From positions 124,001-188,000 of the forward strand of contig ATWE01000001.1 in NCBI GenBank assembly GCA_000421085.1: a stretch of 64,000 bases of DNA, written 5' to 3'. Positions within the stretch are counted from its first letter, which is position 1. Each line of letters starts with the position of its first letter. This DNA comes from Ensifer sp. USDA 6670. Lineage in GTDB: Bacteria > Pseudomonadota > Alphaproteobacteria > Rhizobiales > Rhizobiaceae. Shown in pieces: positions 16,080-26,160 of the stretch. The notes beneath the pieces were generated by a model. The model saw only the letters and a program-made list of their open reading frames with translations. It ran no database searches and had not been told where the DNA came from. The position numbers and the translations under genes are program-made.

Positions 16080-16993
16080 CTGCGTGGCAGCTTCTCCCGT
16101 CCGATCAGCGCGCCATGATGGCCGATCACGGCGGCCGCAATACGGGCGGCGAAGGCCGCGGCATCAGCCGGATTGTCGCCGCTGGCAAGGCGGGCGAGGA
16201 AGGAGCCGTTGAAGCTGTCGCCGGCGCTGGTCGTGTCGACGACGGCGGAAACCTGCGACGCAGGGACGTGAACGCGTTCCTTGCCGCCAAAGCAGAGCGT
16301 CACGCCGTTTTCACCATCCTTGACCGCAACGTTTTCGGCGCCGAGTGCACGATAGCGCTCGATCGTCGCTTCCACGGATGCATCGCCGAAATGCGTCGCC
16401 TCGTCGTCGAAGCTTGGCATCACCATCGTTGCCGCCCGGCCACCGGCTTCGATCATCGTGCGCATCCGAGCGGCGTCGTCCCAAAGGCGCGGCCGGATGT
16501 TGGGATCGAAGACGACCTGCCGCCCGCCCGCCTTTGCCCGCCGAAGCTCCGCAAGCAATGTTTCTGCTGCGTCCGGCGACAGGATCGCCAGGGTGATTCC
16601 CGAGAAGAACACCACATCCGCCGCCTCGATCGCCGCCCGGAGCCGATCGGGATCGTCGGCGAGCAGTTTCGCGGCGGAAGTCGAGCGCCAATAGGAGAAG
16701 CTGCGCTCGCCGTTCTTGAGGTGGATCATATAGAGGCCGGGCGTCCGGCCATCAATCTTGCGGATGTGCGCCGTGCCGACGCCGGTGCTCTCGATGAAGG
16801 CCAGCAGCTCGTCCGAAACGGTGTCGGTCCCGACGGCCGTGAAATAATCGACCGTCCAGTCCGCCGGCAGGAAGAGCCGGGCGTAGTAGGCGGTATTGAA
16901 GGTGTCGCCGGCATAGCCCTTGCGCAGCATGTCGCGTTCCGCCTGCATGAGCTCCACCATGCATTCGCCGATCGAAAGCAGTTTCCCCGTCAT
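16076..16993 (-). CDS. kdgK: PfkB-family sugar kinase, probably 2-keto-3-deoxygluconate kinase
   Basis: A 305-residue PfkB (ribokinase-fold) kinase. N-terminal GECMVELMQ, YAGDTFNTAYYARLF (substrate-binding Gly-Asp) and the C-terminal PfkB signature DTTSAGDSFNGSFLARL with catalytic Asp (about residue 257) are all present. The pattern of the substrate segment (TPGLYMIHLKNGERSFSYWR) is that of KDG kinases, which phosphorylate 2-keto-3-deoxygluconate in the Entner-Doudoroff branch. Its TAG stop (16078-16076) lies inside the terminal inverted repeat of the neighbouring element, so the original C-terminus may have been altered by the insertion. Confidence 0.85.
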   Translation of the reverse strand: MTGKLLSIGECMVELMQAERDMLRKGYAGDTFNTAYYARLFLPADWTVDYFTAVGTDTVSDELLAFIESTGVGTAHIRKIDGRTPGLYMIHLKNGERSFSYWRSTSAAKLLADDPDRLRAAIEAADVVFFSGITLAILSPDAAETLLAELRRAKAGGRQVVFDPNIRPRLWDDAARMRTMIEAGGRAATMVMPSFDDEATHFGDASVEATIERYRALGAENVAVKDGENGVTLCFGGKERVHVPASQVSAVVDTTSAGDSFNGSFLARLASGDNPADAAAFAARIAAAVIGHHGALIGREKLPRS

Positions 16994-17127
16994 TCAGTCC
17001 TCCCTTTCCGCTGATCCGAATTAAGCGCATGTCACTGCGCGAGCAAGCGAATGTTGACGGCGGCGTTTACTCGCAGAACCGGTGGAGATAAATCTGGAAT
17101 TGCTAAATCAATCACGGAGAGTTGCGC

Positions 17128-18774
17128 ATGCCGGCGGCATCGGGATCTGACGAAAACTGGTGGCGCGGAGCGGTGATCTACCAGGTCTATCCGCGATCCT
17201 TCCAGGACACGGACGGCGACGGAATGGGCGACCTTCGCGGCGTCACCCGGCGGCTTCCCCATATCGCCTCGCTCGGGGTCGATGCCATATGGCTTTCGCC
17301 CTTCTTCACATCGCCCCAGGCGGATATGGGCTATGACGTTTCGGATTATTGCGACGTCGATCCCATGTTCGGCACGCTCGCCGATTTCGACGAGATGCTG
17401 GCCGAGGCCCATCGGCTGGGGCTCAAGGTTATCATCGACCAGGTGATCTCGCATACATCCGACCGGCACCCCTGGTTCGTCGAAAGCCGCTCGAGCAGGA
17501 CCAATGCCAAGGCGGATTGGTACGTGTGGGCCGATCCGAAGCCGGACGGCACGGCGCCGAACAACTGGCTTTCGATCTTCGGCGGTCCGGGCTGGGAATG
17601 GGACGGGGTGCGCCGGCAATATTACCTGCACAATTTCCTTTCCTCGCAGCCGGACCTCAACTTCCACAACCCGGAGGTTCAGGAGGCGGTGCTCGCGACG
17701 GTCCGCTTCTGGCTCGACCGCGGGGTCGACGGTTTCAGGCTAGACACGGCGAATTTCTATTTCCACGACCGGCTTCTGCGGGACAACCCGCCGCTCGTGC
17801 CGGATCCGGACGCGACGAGCCGCGATGCGCCCGAGGTCAATCCCTACGGCATGCAGGACCACCTCTATGACAAGACGCAGCCGGAAAACCTCGATTTCCT
17901 GCGCCGGCTTCGAGCGGTGCTCGATGAATATGGCGGCCGGGCGACGGTGGGGGAGGTCGGCGACGGGTCACGGTCGCTGCAGACGGTTGCCGCCTATACG
18001 AGCGGCGGCGACAAGCTGCACATGTGCTACACGTTCGACCTGCTCGGGCCCGAATTCACCGCGCGCCACTTCCGCCGCTGCGTCGAGAATTTCCAGTCAA
18101 CGGTGACGGACGGCTGGGTCTGCTGGGCCTTCTCCAATCACGACGTCATGCGCCATGTCAGCCGCTTCGCGCTGCGCGAGGCCGACCGGGAGCGCGTGGC
18201 AAAGCTTGCGATGTCTCTGCTTGCCAGCCTGCGGGGCACCATCTGCCTTTATCAGGGAGAGGAGCTCGGCCTGCCGGAGGCGGAGCTTACGTTCGAAGAA
18301 TTGCGCGACCCATACGGCATCCGCTTCTGGCCGGCCTTCGCCGGACGCGACGGGTGCCGGACGCCGATGGTCTGGGAAAGAGAGCTGACGAATGCCGGCT
18401 TTTCCGCCGGCCTCCCCTGGCTGCCGGTGCGTGACGGGCACCGGATGCTGGCGGTGGACGCGCAGGAGGGCGTGGAAGGCTCCGTGCTCGAGCATTATCG
18501 ACGCACTCTTGAATTCCGCAGAACGCATCCGGCGCTCGTCGATGGAGACATGACATTCCTCGGCACAAATCAGGACGTCCTGGTCTTCACGAGGGAGAAA
18601 GACGGCGAGCGCCTCCTTTTCGTCTTCAACCTGACGCGGGACTCGCAGTCCTTGCAGCTTCCGGCCGACGTGATCGTCTCCGAGCTGCTGCCGATGCCCG
18701 GTTTTGCGCCGGATTTTATCGACAATGCGATAAGCCTTGCCGCCCTAGACGTGTTCTGCGGAAAACTGCGGTAA
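17128..18774 (+). CDS. GH13 alpha-glucosidase (AglA-like)
   Basis: A 548-residue alpha-amylase-superfamily enzyme. Conserved regions are in order: WWRGAVIYQVYPRSFQDTDG near the N-terminus, VIIDQVISHTSDRHPWF, GVDGFRLDTANFYFHD with the nucleophile Asp (about 204), TVGEVGDG with the acid/base Glu (about 276), and FSNHDVMRHV with the third Asp. It probably hydrolyses sucrose, trehalose-like or malto-oligosaccharide glucosides in the cytoplasm. ATG 17128 is chosen over TTG 17122 because GGAG at 17116 has proper spacing. It diverges from the KDG-kinase gene over 134 bp; no sugar transporter genes adjoin, unlike the agl operon of S. meliloti. Confidence 0.88.
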   Translation: MPAASGSDENWWRGAVIYQVYPRSFQDTDGDGMGDLRGVTRRLPHIASLGVDAIWLSPFFTSPQADMGYDVSDYCDVDPMFGTLADFDEMLAEAHRLGLKVIIDQVISHTSDRHPWFVESRSSRTNAKADWYVWADPKPDGTAPNNWLSIFGGPGWEWDGVRRQYYLHNFLSSQPDLNFHNPEVQEAVLATVRFWLDRGVDGFRLDTANFYFHDRLLRDNPPLVPDPDATSRDAPEVNPYGMQDHLYDKTQPENLDFLRRLRAVLDEYGGRATVGEVGDGSRSLQTVAAYTSGGDKLHMCYTFDLLGPEFTARHFRRCVENFQSTVTDGWVCWAFSNHDVMRHVSRFALREADRERVAKLAMSLLASLRGTICLYQGEELGLPEAELTFEELRDPYGIRFWPAFAGRDGCRTPMVWERELTNAGFSAGLPWLPVRDGHRMLAVDAQEGVEGSVLEHYRRTLEFRRTHPALVDGDMTFLGTNQDVLVFTREKDGERLLFVFNLTRDSQSLQLPADVIVSELLPMPGFAPDFIDNAISLAALDVFCGKLR

Positions 18775-18781
18775 GTCGCGA

Positions 18782-20470
18782 TCAGGCCGTCCAGGGAAGC
18801 GTGCCTCTCGGAAGGAAGCGGGCGAATGTGGTGACCACGCCCGCCAGCACAAACACTATCAGCGTGGAAATGACCGCGACTGTCGCGGCCCCCGTCGAGT
18901 TGCCTTCGTACTGAAAGGCGAAGACCATCACGCCTATCGTCTCGTGGCCCGAGGACCAGAGCAGTGCCGAAAGCGTAAGTTCGTTCACGACCGTCATCGT
19001 GACCAGAATGGAGCCGGCGACCGCTGCCGGCAGCACGCCCGGCATGAAGATAGAGAAGATCCGGTGATGGAGCCTCGCGCCTGCAATGCAGGCCGCTTCA
19101 TCGAGCGAAGGGTCTGCCGTGCTTGCTGCCGCCGTGACGGGCCGAAGCACCAGCGCAAGAAAGCGTGCCAGATAGGCCACTGCAAGGATCCCCATTGTGC
19201 CGTAGATCGAAACGCCGATCACGGGCAACGGCTTCAGGAAGGCGAGGATCATGCCAAGGGCGACGACGGTGCCAGGGATGACCCAGGGCGCTTCGACCAG
19301 TATGTCGAATATCTTGAGGATGCGGGATGAGCGCCGAACGGCGAGAAACGCGAAGAGCACGGAAACCATAACGCCAGCCGCGGCCGTAAAGAGGGAAAGC
19401 CCAAAGGAATTCAAGAAGGCGCGCCGCACCGCATCGTTGCCGAAGACCCGGAAGAACTCCGCAAGGCTGATATTTTCAAGCCGGAATTCAACGCCGATCG
19501 CCGGCAGCAGCGCCGTCATCGTCAGGGCTGCCAGCGGCGCGATCGACACGAACAGCACGACAAGCCAGAGCAAGGCTTCCACGAATGGCGCGCCTCGGGA
19601 CGGTTCGAAGGGCTTGCCGGCGGGAAGCGGCACTGCGACGCGGCTTATGACGAGATTGCGCAGGAAAAATGCCAGCGCTGCGATGCCCGTCAGCAGAAGG
19701 GCAATTACGGCGATCTGCCCGGCGGCGGAAGGCCCGAAGCCGTTCAATTTTTGGTAGATCAGGGTCGTCAGCACTGTAACCCGGCCGGGGATTCCCAGAA
19801 GCGCGGGAACGCCGAAATTGCCGATTGCCGCGGTAAAGGCGATGAGCGATCCGGCTGCCGCCGAAGGCAGAATGACCGGCAGGACGATGCCGGTGCCGAT
19901 CCGGTGGGCAGGAATACCCTGAATGCGCGCCGCTTCGACGAGGTCGGCAGGCAGGGCGCGCAAAGCCGCACGAACGGCGATGAAGACGAGGGGCATGTGC
20001 TCGACGCCCATGACCAGCGCAATGCCGCTCGCCGAATAAAGCGGATTGGAGGACCCCGGTTGCGGCGCCAGCCCCAGAAGCTTCAGGATCGGCGAATTGG
20101 ATCCGAACAGCTCTATCCAGGCCAAAGCCATCGTTTGCGATGGCACGATCAGGGGCATGAGGATCAGAAACGTCAGCGGCGCACGGCTCTTCAGCCGCAG
20201 CAGGCTGACGGCGAAGGCGAGCGAGACCCCAAGCAGAGCGGATACGACGACCGCAAGGCCGGAGGTATAGAGGGAGGCGCCGAGCGCGCGCAGGGTCGAG
20301 CGACTGCTGAGAGTCTCGGTGAAAAGTCCGAAGAATGACCCGTCCTCACTCGGCTCGAACGCCGCGGCGAACAACCGGGCCAGAGGCCACAATGTCGTGA
20401 ACGCAATGTAAAGCAAGAGGAAGGAGACGAGCAAACGCTCGCCTCCCGCCGCGGCCCGCTGGCTCATCAA
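18782..20470 (-). CDS. Iron/phosphonate-type ABC transporter permease (two fused domains)
   Basis: A 562-residue permease with about twelve membrane segments, that is two copies of the six-helix BPD permease domain in one chain, as in FbpB/SfuB/ThiP. An EAA loop is seen in each half: LVEAARIQGIPAHRIGTGIV and LDEAACIAGARLHHRIFSIF. It partners with the binding protein whose gene ends 3 bp upstream and the ATPase at 23192. The protein family covers Fe3+, thiamine and 2-aminoethylphosphonate systems, so the name does not settle the substrate. Confidence 0.88.
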   Translation of the reverse strand: MMSQRAAAGGERLLVSFLLLYIAFTTLWPLARLFAAAFEPSEDGSFFGLFTETLSSRSTLRALGASLYTSGLAVVVSALLGVSLAFAVSLLRLKSRAPLTFLILMPLIVPSQTMALAWIELFGSNSPILKLLGLAPQPGSSNPLYSASGIALVMGVEHMPLVFIAVRAALRALPADLVEAARIQGIPAHRIGTGIVLPVILPSAAAGSLIAFTAAIGNFGVPALLGIPGRVTVLTTLIYQKLNGFGPSAAGQIAVIALLLTGIAALAFFLRNLVISRVAVPLPAGKPFEPSRGAPFVEALLWLVVLFVSIAPLAALTMTALLPAIGVEFRLENISLAEFFRVFGNDAVRRAFLNSFGLSLFTAAAGVMVSVLFAFLAVRRSSRILKIFDILVEAPWVIPGTVVALGMILAFLKPLPVIGVSIYGTMGILAVAYLARFLALVLRPVTAAASTADPSLDEAACIAGARLHHRIFSIFMPGVLPAAVAGSILVTMTVVNELTLSALLWSSGHETIGVMVFAFQYEGNSTGAATVAVISTLIVFVLAGVVTTFARFLPRGTLPWTA

Positions 20471-20473
20471 GCC

Positions 20474-21454
20474 TCAGCCGCCAAAGACTTCGGAGAATTT
20501 TTCCTTGTTCTTCATGTCGTCCGCGAGCATTTTCGCGGTATCGGCAGGAAGAATCTTCAGGGATATCAGTTCGGGATAGCCGGCGGGCTGCCCAGCCGCC
20601 GGAAGAAGCGGGAAATAACCCTGCTTTGCAGCCTGCTCCTGCGCAGCTTTGGAAAGCTGCCATTTCACGAAGGTCTTCGCGGCTTCGAGCGAATCGGAAT
20701 CCTTCAGGATCGCAATCGGCTGGGTAATCGAGCTCACGCCTTCCCTCGGGAAGACGAAATCGACCGGCGAACCCTTCTTCTTGGCGTTCAGCGCCATATA
20801 CTCGATGATGATGCCGTAGGCCTTTTCGCCACGCGCGACCGCTTCGATCACGGTGCCATTGCCCTGGCCGGCGACGGCACCGCCCTGGGCGAGCTTTTCG
20901 AGATAGTCCCAGCCGAATTCGGGCTGCTGCACCATGGTACCGACATGAATGACGGCGGCGCCCGAATAGAGCGGGCTCGGCATGATCAGGCTCTTGGCGG
21001 CATCGGCGGCAAGGAGATCGTTCCAGCTCGACGGCGCGGTCTTTACCAGGTTCGTGTTGTAGACGATGCCGGTGGTGATGACCTTGGTGCCGAAATAGGT
21101 TTTGTCCTTGTCGATGAAGGCTGCGTCGACGTCTGCAACCGGCGCATCGGCGAAGGTGTAGAGACGACCGTCGTTCTTAAGCTGGGTCATCGCTACGGTG
21201 TCGGCAATGAGAACCACATCGGCCGGGCTGGTGCCGGCGGCGTATTCGGCTTGAAGTTTCGCCATGACTTCCGTCGTGCCTGAGCGGAACAGCTCGACCT
21301 TGACGTCCGGATGTTCGGCGTTGAAGGCGTCGATGACGGCGGTCATCTGGTCCTGCGGCTGCGACGTGTAAACGGTGATCGTCTCGCTCGCGAAAGCAGC
21401 AAGCGCCGAGCCGGCAAGGAAAAGGGCAGTAAGAGTAGCGCGGAAAACAGGCAT
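20474..21454 (-). CDS. ABC transporter substrate-binding protein (ferric iron/AEP-type family)
   Basis: A 326-residue protein starting at ATG 21454, with a signal peptide (MPVFRATLTALFLAGSALA, cleavage near AFASET). The fold is that of FbpA-like binding proteins (ITVYTSQPQDQMTAVIDAFN, then LQAEYAAGTSPADVVLIAD). The Tyr pairs that bind Fe3+ in FbpA are not clearly present: the usual YY motif region reads GIIIEYMALN with a single Tyr. Together with the phosphatase encoded upstream, this leans toward a phosphorylated or phosphonate-like ligand, but the ligand is unknown. Confidence 0.82.
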   Translation of the reverse strand: MPVFRATLTALFLAGSALAAFASETITVYTSQPQDQMTAVIDAFNAEHPDVKVELFRSGTTEVMAKLQAEYAAGTSPADVVLIADTVAMTQLKNDGRLYTFADAPVADVDAAFIDKDKTYFGTKVITTGIVYNTNLVKTAPSSWNDLLAADAAKSLIMPSPLYSGAAVIHVGTMVQQPEFGWDYLEKLAQGGAVAGQGNGTVIEAVARGEKAYGIIIEYMALNAKKKGSPVDFVFPREGVSSITQPIAILKDSDSLEAAKTFVKWQLSKAAQEQAAKQGYFPLLPAAGQPAGYPELISLKILPADTAKMLADDMKNKEKFSEVFGG

Positions 21455-21584
21455 CTGGACCTCGTTTGCGGCAACCAGGCTCAAGCTGGCATGCTTGGTC
21501 CGGGTATGCGGGGCAGGAATAGGCAGCTTCGCCGACAGTCGGCTTCTGACGCTGTCCGCATATCGATGTCTCATGACATGCGAG

Positions 21585-22115
21585 CTACAATTTCTTGACA
21601 GTCCAATGACGGCTTTCATCTCGCAGAAAATGCAGGATATCGCAGTTGTTCGGACGTTCGAAGACGAGGCCGAGCAGCGCATGTATTTCGCGTGCGGTGC
21701 CGGAATGGGCGACTATCAGCGGCGGAAGCGGCCCATCGATCGCGGCAAGGCCCCGCCGCGTCCGCTGCCTGAACTCGTCTGGTCCTTCACCGCCCGCCGG
21801 CTTGGCGTTGCGGTTGAGTTCGGCGCGCGGGCGGCCTTCCATCTCTCCCCAGTTGCGCTCGCGCAAGTCCTCGAGCGCAAAAAGCGGAACATTGCAGAAG
21901 CCGAGCGCCGCTTCCGCGGTTTGCCGGGCGCGGCGAAGGGTCGATGTCCAGACCGAAGCGATACCGAGGCCAAGGAGCATGCGCGCCTGCCGGGCAGCCA
22001 GCGCCTCTCCGTCGGCGGTAAGGGGTTCATCGGTGAAACCAGCGATCCGGTCCGCGCGGTTGCTGTCGATCGTGCCGTGGCGCATGAAGTAGAAGTCGTC
22101 TCCCAGAAGCCGCAT
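21585..22115 (-). CDS. Histidine phosphatase (phosphoglycerate-mutase fold)
   Basis: A 176-residue enzyme starting at ATG 22115, which shares a base with the stop of the preceding gene (TAATG). The phosphohistidine motif FYFMRHGTID is at about residues 9-18, SVWTSTLRRARQTAEAAL follows, and the second catalytic His is in IVAHSGTAREIHALL. Members remove phosphate from sugar phosphates, nucleotides or small metabolites. Its place inside an ABC-importer operon suggests it dephosphorylates the imported compound or a product of it. The 130 bp between it and the binding-protein gene contain no evident terminator. Confidence 0.85.
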   Translation of the reverse strand: MRLLGDDFYFMRHGTIDSNRADRIAGFTDEPLTADGEALAARQARMLLGLGIASVWTSTLRRARQTAEAALGFCNVPLFALEDLRERNWGEMEGRPRAELNRNAKPAGGEGPDEFRQRTRRGLAAIDGPLPPLIVAHSGTAREIHALLGLVFERPNNCDILHFLRDESRHWTVKKL

Positions 22116-23188
22116 TACCACTCCATGACGACGCCGGGCACGATCGGCCAACCGGTGGCGGAGACTAGGTCCCCGACCGCCTCGAGCCCGCAGAAGGCGG
22201 CAAGTGCCTGACGAGCCGAGACGGCTTCAATCAGGCGCGCCTGTTCCGACAGGCGAGGGTGGACGTTCCAACGCATGAAACGAGCAGTACCCGCATTCAC
22301 CATCGCCTCGGCCGGTTCACCGGCCGCAAGGTGGCCGGTGAAGATCACCTGACCCCGCCCGTCCGCCGTCATCCGTTCGGCAAGGACTTTCGCGACCCCA
22401 CGTTCGGCATTTGGCCCAGCGGCGATCATCACTCCGTCGGGGGCAGAATCTTCCTCGAGCCGTCCGGCCTTAGAAAGCAGATTTTCGAGCATGAGCCGAC
22501 CGCCGTCGGTCAGCCATTTCTCGTGGGAAAGCAAAGTTTCGGCAACCTGCCGATGGGCTGGACAGATGCTGACCCCCAGACCTCTGGATAGAAAATGGAG
22601 GGCCATCTCGAGTCCGCGCCCGCCGGCCGGTGATGGAAAGAGCACCGGCTGTTCGATTGCCGCATCAATGGCGGCCTTCTGTTCGGCAAGCGACGTGTCC
22701 GCCCGGCCATAGGAGGTGTCGAAGACGAGCGCAGCGGCGCGCGGCGGCAGCGACGACCTGAACAGCGTGCTCTCAAGCGAGATGTCGCCGGTATAGACGA
22801 AGCCGGTTTCACCGCCGAGCCGTATCCAGACCGCGCCGGGCGCATGGCCGCAGGGGCCGCATTCCACGGAAATCCCATCAATCTCCGAAAGACGCTCGAG
22901 CGGGGAGGCATCTTTCAATTCCGGGTGGAGGGAAAGCGCCGAAGTTGGGCGGGTGGCAAAGAGTGGCGGTCTGCCGATCGCGTCCCACAGGACAAGGCCG
23001 CCCGTGTGATCCGCGTGTCCATGACTGAACAGAACGGCATCGATCCGGCCGATACCGTCGATATCGGGGAGGCGGTCGGCGTCAGGGCCTCGACCGAGAT
23101 CGAGCAGCAGGCGGCATTCGCCCGCCTCGTAGAGAAAGCAGGCGGGACCCTTCACGCCCACGCCTGATATAGCGGTCACTTTGGGCAT
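22115..23188 (-). CDS. Metallo-beta-lactamase-fold hydrolase (beta-CASP-like)
   Basis: A 357-residue protein with the MBL metal motif FSHGHADHTGGLVLW (about residues 54-68), a later Asp ligand in FVYTGDISLESTLF and His in IFTGHLAAGEPAEAM. The long insertion in the middle (GRADTSLAEQKAAIDAAIEQ, then SICPAHRQVAETLL) resembles the beta-CASP domain of nucleic-acid processing enzymes, but an esterase or phosphodiesterase role is equally possible. It is 3 bp from the upstream ATPase gene and overlaps the phosphatase gene, so the three products are made together. Confidence 0.8.
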   Translation of the reverse strand: MPKVTAISGVGVKGPACFLYEAGECRLLLDLGRGPDADRLPDIDGIGRIDAVLFSHGHADHTGGLVLWDAIGRPPLFATRPTSALSLHPELKDASPLERLSEIDGISVECGPCGHAPGAVWIRLGGETGFVYTGDISLESTLFRSSLPPRAAALVFDTSYGRADTSLAEQKAAIDAAIEQPVLFPSPAGGRGLEMALHFLSRGLGVSICPAHRQVAETLLSHEKWLTDGGRLMLENLLSKAGRLEEDSAPDGVMIAAGPNAERGVAKVLAERMTADGRGQVIFTGHLAAGEPAEAMVNAGTARFMRWNVHPRLSEQARLIEAVSARQALAAFCGLEAVGDLVSATGWPIVPGVVMEW

Positions 23189-23191
23189 GGA

Positions 23192-24379
23192 TCAGGCCGG
23201 TTCGGCTTGCCGGAGATGCGCCGGCGTAAGCTTCGCTGCGGTCCGCCCGATCACCCACCCTCCGGTAAAGGCGAGGTTCAGTGTCTCGCCAGGCGAAACC
23301 CTGTGCTTCAGCGGAAGGCTTACAAGGTCGGCGTCGAGGCCAACCGGAGTACAATGGCTGAGCCACTTGCCGTTGTGGAAGATCTGACCGACAAGCTCCG
23401 CCTTGAAATGCCCGTCCTGCTGGACGGCTTCGAGGTCGCCGGCATGAAAGCAGAGCCAGCCTGCCCCGACGGCCGCATTACCGGGCATTTCCAGGACGGT
23501 GCTGCCGAGGCGGATCACGGTTCGCCCAGCACTCGAAGCCAGTATATCGACCGGCAATATGCGACCTCGGCCGATGAACCGGGCCATCATCTTCGTCGCG
23601 GGCCGCGTGTAGAGCTCTTCGGGTGTTCCAACCTGCTCGATGCGGCCACGGTTCATAACTGCGACGTGCGAGGCGACCGCCATCGCTTCGTCCTGGTCGT
23701 GCGTCACGAACACGAAGGTCGCGCCAGTCATGGGATGAATGCGCCGGAATTCCGACAGCATGGCCTCACGCAGATGCGCATCCAGATTTGCAAGCGGCTC
23801 GTCCAACAGAATGAGGCGGGGACGCATCGCGAGCGACCGCGCCAGCGCCACCCGCTGGCGCTGACCACCCGAAAGCTCGTGCGGACGGCGGCCTTCCAGG
23901 CCCTTGAGGCCGACGACTTCGATCACTTCGGAGATTCGCTCCGACCGGCTCCTGGAGGGAAGCCCGGCGACCTTCAGCCCGAATTCGATATTGCCCTTCA
24001 CGGTCATGTTGGGCCATAGCGCATAGGATTGGAACACCATGCCCAGGTGGCGTTGTTCCGGAGGTACGAAGCTATTTGTTCCGGCAACCACTTTGTCGTC
24101 AAAAAGGATCTCACCCCGGTCGGGCCGTTCGAGACCGGCGATCATGCGAAGGAGCGTGGTCTTGCCGCATCCGGAGGGGCCAAGCAGCGCCAGAAATGCA
24201 CCTTCGGGGATGTCCAGCGAGACGCTATCCACCGCCGGCGGGCCACCGAAGCACTTACAAACATCATTGAGGATCAGGCGGGGCACTTCATCAATCTCGA
24301 GCGGCAGTATGCGCTGCATGCCACTCTTTGATGACAGCCGGATGAACTTTGCACATCGTGGAACCGGCGGGTCGCTCAC
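23192..24379 (-). CDS. ABC transporter ATP-binding protein (FbpC/PotA-like)
   Basis: An ATPase of up to 395 residues: Walker [18 protein letters not shown]-loop [15 protein letters not shown], signature [17 protein letters not shown] and Walker [17 protein letters not shown], followed by a C-terminal TOBE-like domain (about 290-395). It is the ATPase for the permease at 18782 and binding protein at 20474. The outermost start is a GTG (24379) overlapping the adenine-deaminase stop (GTGA); an internal ATG at 24319 gives a more family-typical N-terminus. The operon therefore may start with the adenine deaminase gene. Confidence 0.88.
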   Translation of the reverse strand: MSDPPVPRCAKFIRLSSKSGMQRILPLEIDEVPRLILNDVCKCFGGPPAVDSVSLDIPEGAFLALLGPSGCGKTTLLRMIAGLERPDRGEILFDDKVVAGTNSFVPPEQRHLGMVFQSYALWPNMTVKGNIEFGLKVAGLPSRSRSERISEVIEVVGLKGLEGRRPHELSGGQRQRVALARSLAMRPRLILLDEPLANLDAHLREAMLSEFRRIHPMTGATFVFVTHDQDEAMAVASHVAVMNRGRIEQVGTPEELYTRPATKMMARFIGRGRILPVDILASSAGRTVIRLGSTVLEMPGNAAVGAGWLCFHAGDLEAVQQDGHFKAELVGQIFHNGKWLSHCTPVGLDADLVSLPLKHRVSPGETLNLAFTGGWVIGRTAAKLTPAHLRQAEPA

Positions 24380-26073
24380 CCGATCAGCATGAACCTGTCC
24401 ACGTCGACAAGCCCGCGGTCGGAAATCTTCAAATGCGGGATCACCGGCAGCGGCAGGAAGGCAAGCTGCAGGAAAGGCTCTTCCAGCGTTGCGCCGAGGG
24501 CGAAGGCGGCCTGACGCAGGTGGTGCAGGGTGTCGCGTACGCGCTCGTAAGGCTCGAGGCTCATGAGGCCGGCGACGGGCAGGGCGATCTCACCGGTGAT
24601 CTTGCCATCATGGACGACGACGAAGCCGCCCTTGATCTCGCCGAGGCGATTGACGGCGAGTGCCATGTCGTCGTCATTGACGCCGACGACGCAGATATTA
24701 TGGCTGTCATGCCCGACGGTGGACGCGATCGCACCCTTCTTCAGGCCGAAGCCCTGAACGGAGCCATTGGCATGATTGCCGTTGACGCCGTGGCGCTCGA
24801 TCACGGCGACCTTGATGATGTCCCGGTCTAGATCGACGCCGGTCCGGTTGCCTTCGGCGGGCAGGCGATATCGGCGGTGTTCGGTGATGATCTTGCCCGG
24901 CAGGACGCCCAACACCGAAGTCTCGCCTTCATTGTAGGGGAGGCCGAAGTCCGCGGCCTTGACGTTGCGTGCCTTGACGCTGTCGAGCCCCACCGGCTCG
25001 ACCGGCTTGCGCCCGGCGAAGAGAGCATCCGTAACGCGCCGCCCCGCGGAGAGGACGAATTCGGCCTTGCAATTTTCCAGGCTGTTGATGACGACGAGGT
25101 CGGCGCGCCAGCCAGGTGCTATGAGGCCGCGATCGCGCAGGCCGAAGGCGCGCGCGGCGGAAATCGAGGCGGCGCGATAGATGGCGAGCGGTTCGACGCC
25201 GGCGGCTATAGCCGTGCGGATCATGTGGTCGAGATGGCCCTGCTCGGCGATATCGAGCGGATTGCGGTCGTCGGTGCAGAGAGCCAGATAGGGCGACAAC
25301 CGTTCGGTGAGGATCGGCATGAGGGCCTGCAGGTCCTTGGACACGGAGCCTTCGCGTACGAGGATGTGCATGCCCTTGCGCATCTTTTCGAGTGCTTCCT
25401 CCGCGCTCGTGCATTCGTGCTCGGTACGGATCCCTGCCGCGAGGTAGCCGTTCAGTTCCTTGCCGCGGAGCAGGGGGGCATGGCCGTCGATATGCCCGTC
25501 CTGAAAGGCATCGAGTTTCGCGAGGCAAACCGGATCCTTGTTGACCACACCGGGGAAGTTCATGAACTCGGCAAGACCGATCACCTTCGGGTGGTGACGG
25601 AAGGGCGTGAGGCGCTCGATCGGCAGGTCGGCACCGGACGTTTCCAGGTGGGTTGCCGGCACGCAGGAGGAGAGCTGGACGCGGATGTCCATGACCGTCT
25701 CCATCGCCGAATCCAGGAAATACTGGATGCCTTCGGTGCCGAGCACATTGGCGATCTCGTGCGGATCGCAGATGACAGTGGTGATACCGAGCGGCAGCAC
25801 GCAGCGGTCGAACTCGTGCGGGGTAACGAGCGACGATTCGATGTGGAGATGTGTGTCGATGAAGCCGGGAACGACGATGCGGCCGGTAACGTCGATCTCC
25901 TCGCGGCCCACATAGTCGCCGCAGGTGCCGACGATCCGCTCGCCCGAGATGGCGATGTCGGAGGCGACGAGTTCGCCGGTGACGAGATCGAAGAACCGCC
26001 CGCCCTTGAGCACGATGTCTGCCGGCTGGCGGCCGACGCCCTGATCGATGAGACGCTCCAGCGCTTCGGACAT
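24376..26073 (-). CDS. ade: Adenine deaminase
   Basis: A 565-residue amidohydrolase-superfamily enzyme with the metal-binding motif [20 protein letters not shown] (about 69-88) and the adenine-deaminase C-terminal domain ([34 protein letters not shown]). It converts adenine to hypoxanthine and ammonia in purine salvage, using Mn2+/Fe2+. ATG 26073 is chosen since upstream in-frame codons run into a RIME-type palindrome and match nothing in the family. Its stop overlaps the GTG of the ABC ATPase gene by 4 bp, an unexpected coupling of purine salvage to this transporter. Confidence 0.93.
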   Translation of the reverse strand: MSEALERLIDQGVGRQPADIVLKGGRFFDLVTGELVASDIAISGERIVGTCGDYVGREEIDVTGRIVVPGFIDTHLHIESSLVTPHEFDRCVLPLGITTVICDPHEIANVLGTEGIQYFLDSAMETVMDIRVQLSSCVPATHLETSGADLPIERLTPFRHHPKVIGLAEFMNFPGVVNKDPVCLAKLDAFQDGHIDGHAPLLRGKELNGYLAAGIRTEHECTSAEEALEKMRKGMHILVREGSVSKDLQALMPILTERLSPYLALCTDDRNPLDIAEQGHLDHMIRTAIAAGVEPLAIYRAASISAARAFGLRDRGLIAPGWRADLVVINSLENCKAEFVLSAGRRVTDALFAGRKPVEPVGLDSVKARNVKAADFGLPYNEGETSVLGVLPGKIITEHRRYRLPAEGNRTGVDLDRDIIKVAVIERHGVNGNHANGSVQGFGLKKGAIASTVGHDSHNICVVGVNDDDMALAVNRLGEIKGGFVVVHDGKITGEIALPVAGLMSLEPYERVRDTLHHLRQAAFALGATLEEPFLQLAFLPLPVIPHLKISDRGLVDVDRFMLIG

Positions 26074-26109
26074 GTGTGCACCTCGCCCTTGATATTGATT
26101 CACAACAAT

Positions 26110-26139
26110 AACCCTCTCCCCGGATCCGGGGAAAGGGTT
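26110..26139. repeat. RIME-type palindrome
   Basis: An imperfect inverted repeat, AACCCTCTCCCC and its near-complement around GGATCC, between the aminotransferase stop and the adenine deaminase start. It resembles the core of the other palindromes at 37758, 38257, 42758, 52216 and 54409. It probably folds as an RNA hairpin between the two genes. Confidence 0.6.
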
Positions 26140-26160
26140 TCGCAATTGGTGAGGAACGCG

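Noticed and set aside
15823..16212. Short plus-strand open frames inside the inverted-repeat element
   Set aside because: They consist of palindromic sequence, lack ribosome-binding sites and match no family.
18782..24379. Annotating the ABC operon as a ferric-iron transporter
   Set aside because: The family also covers phosphonate and sugar-phosphate systems, the Tyr ligands are not clear and the operon has phosphatase and hydrolase genes, so I left the substrate open.
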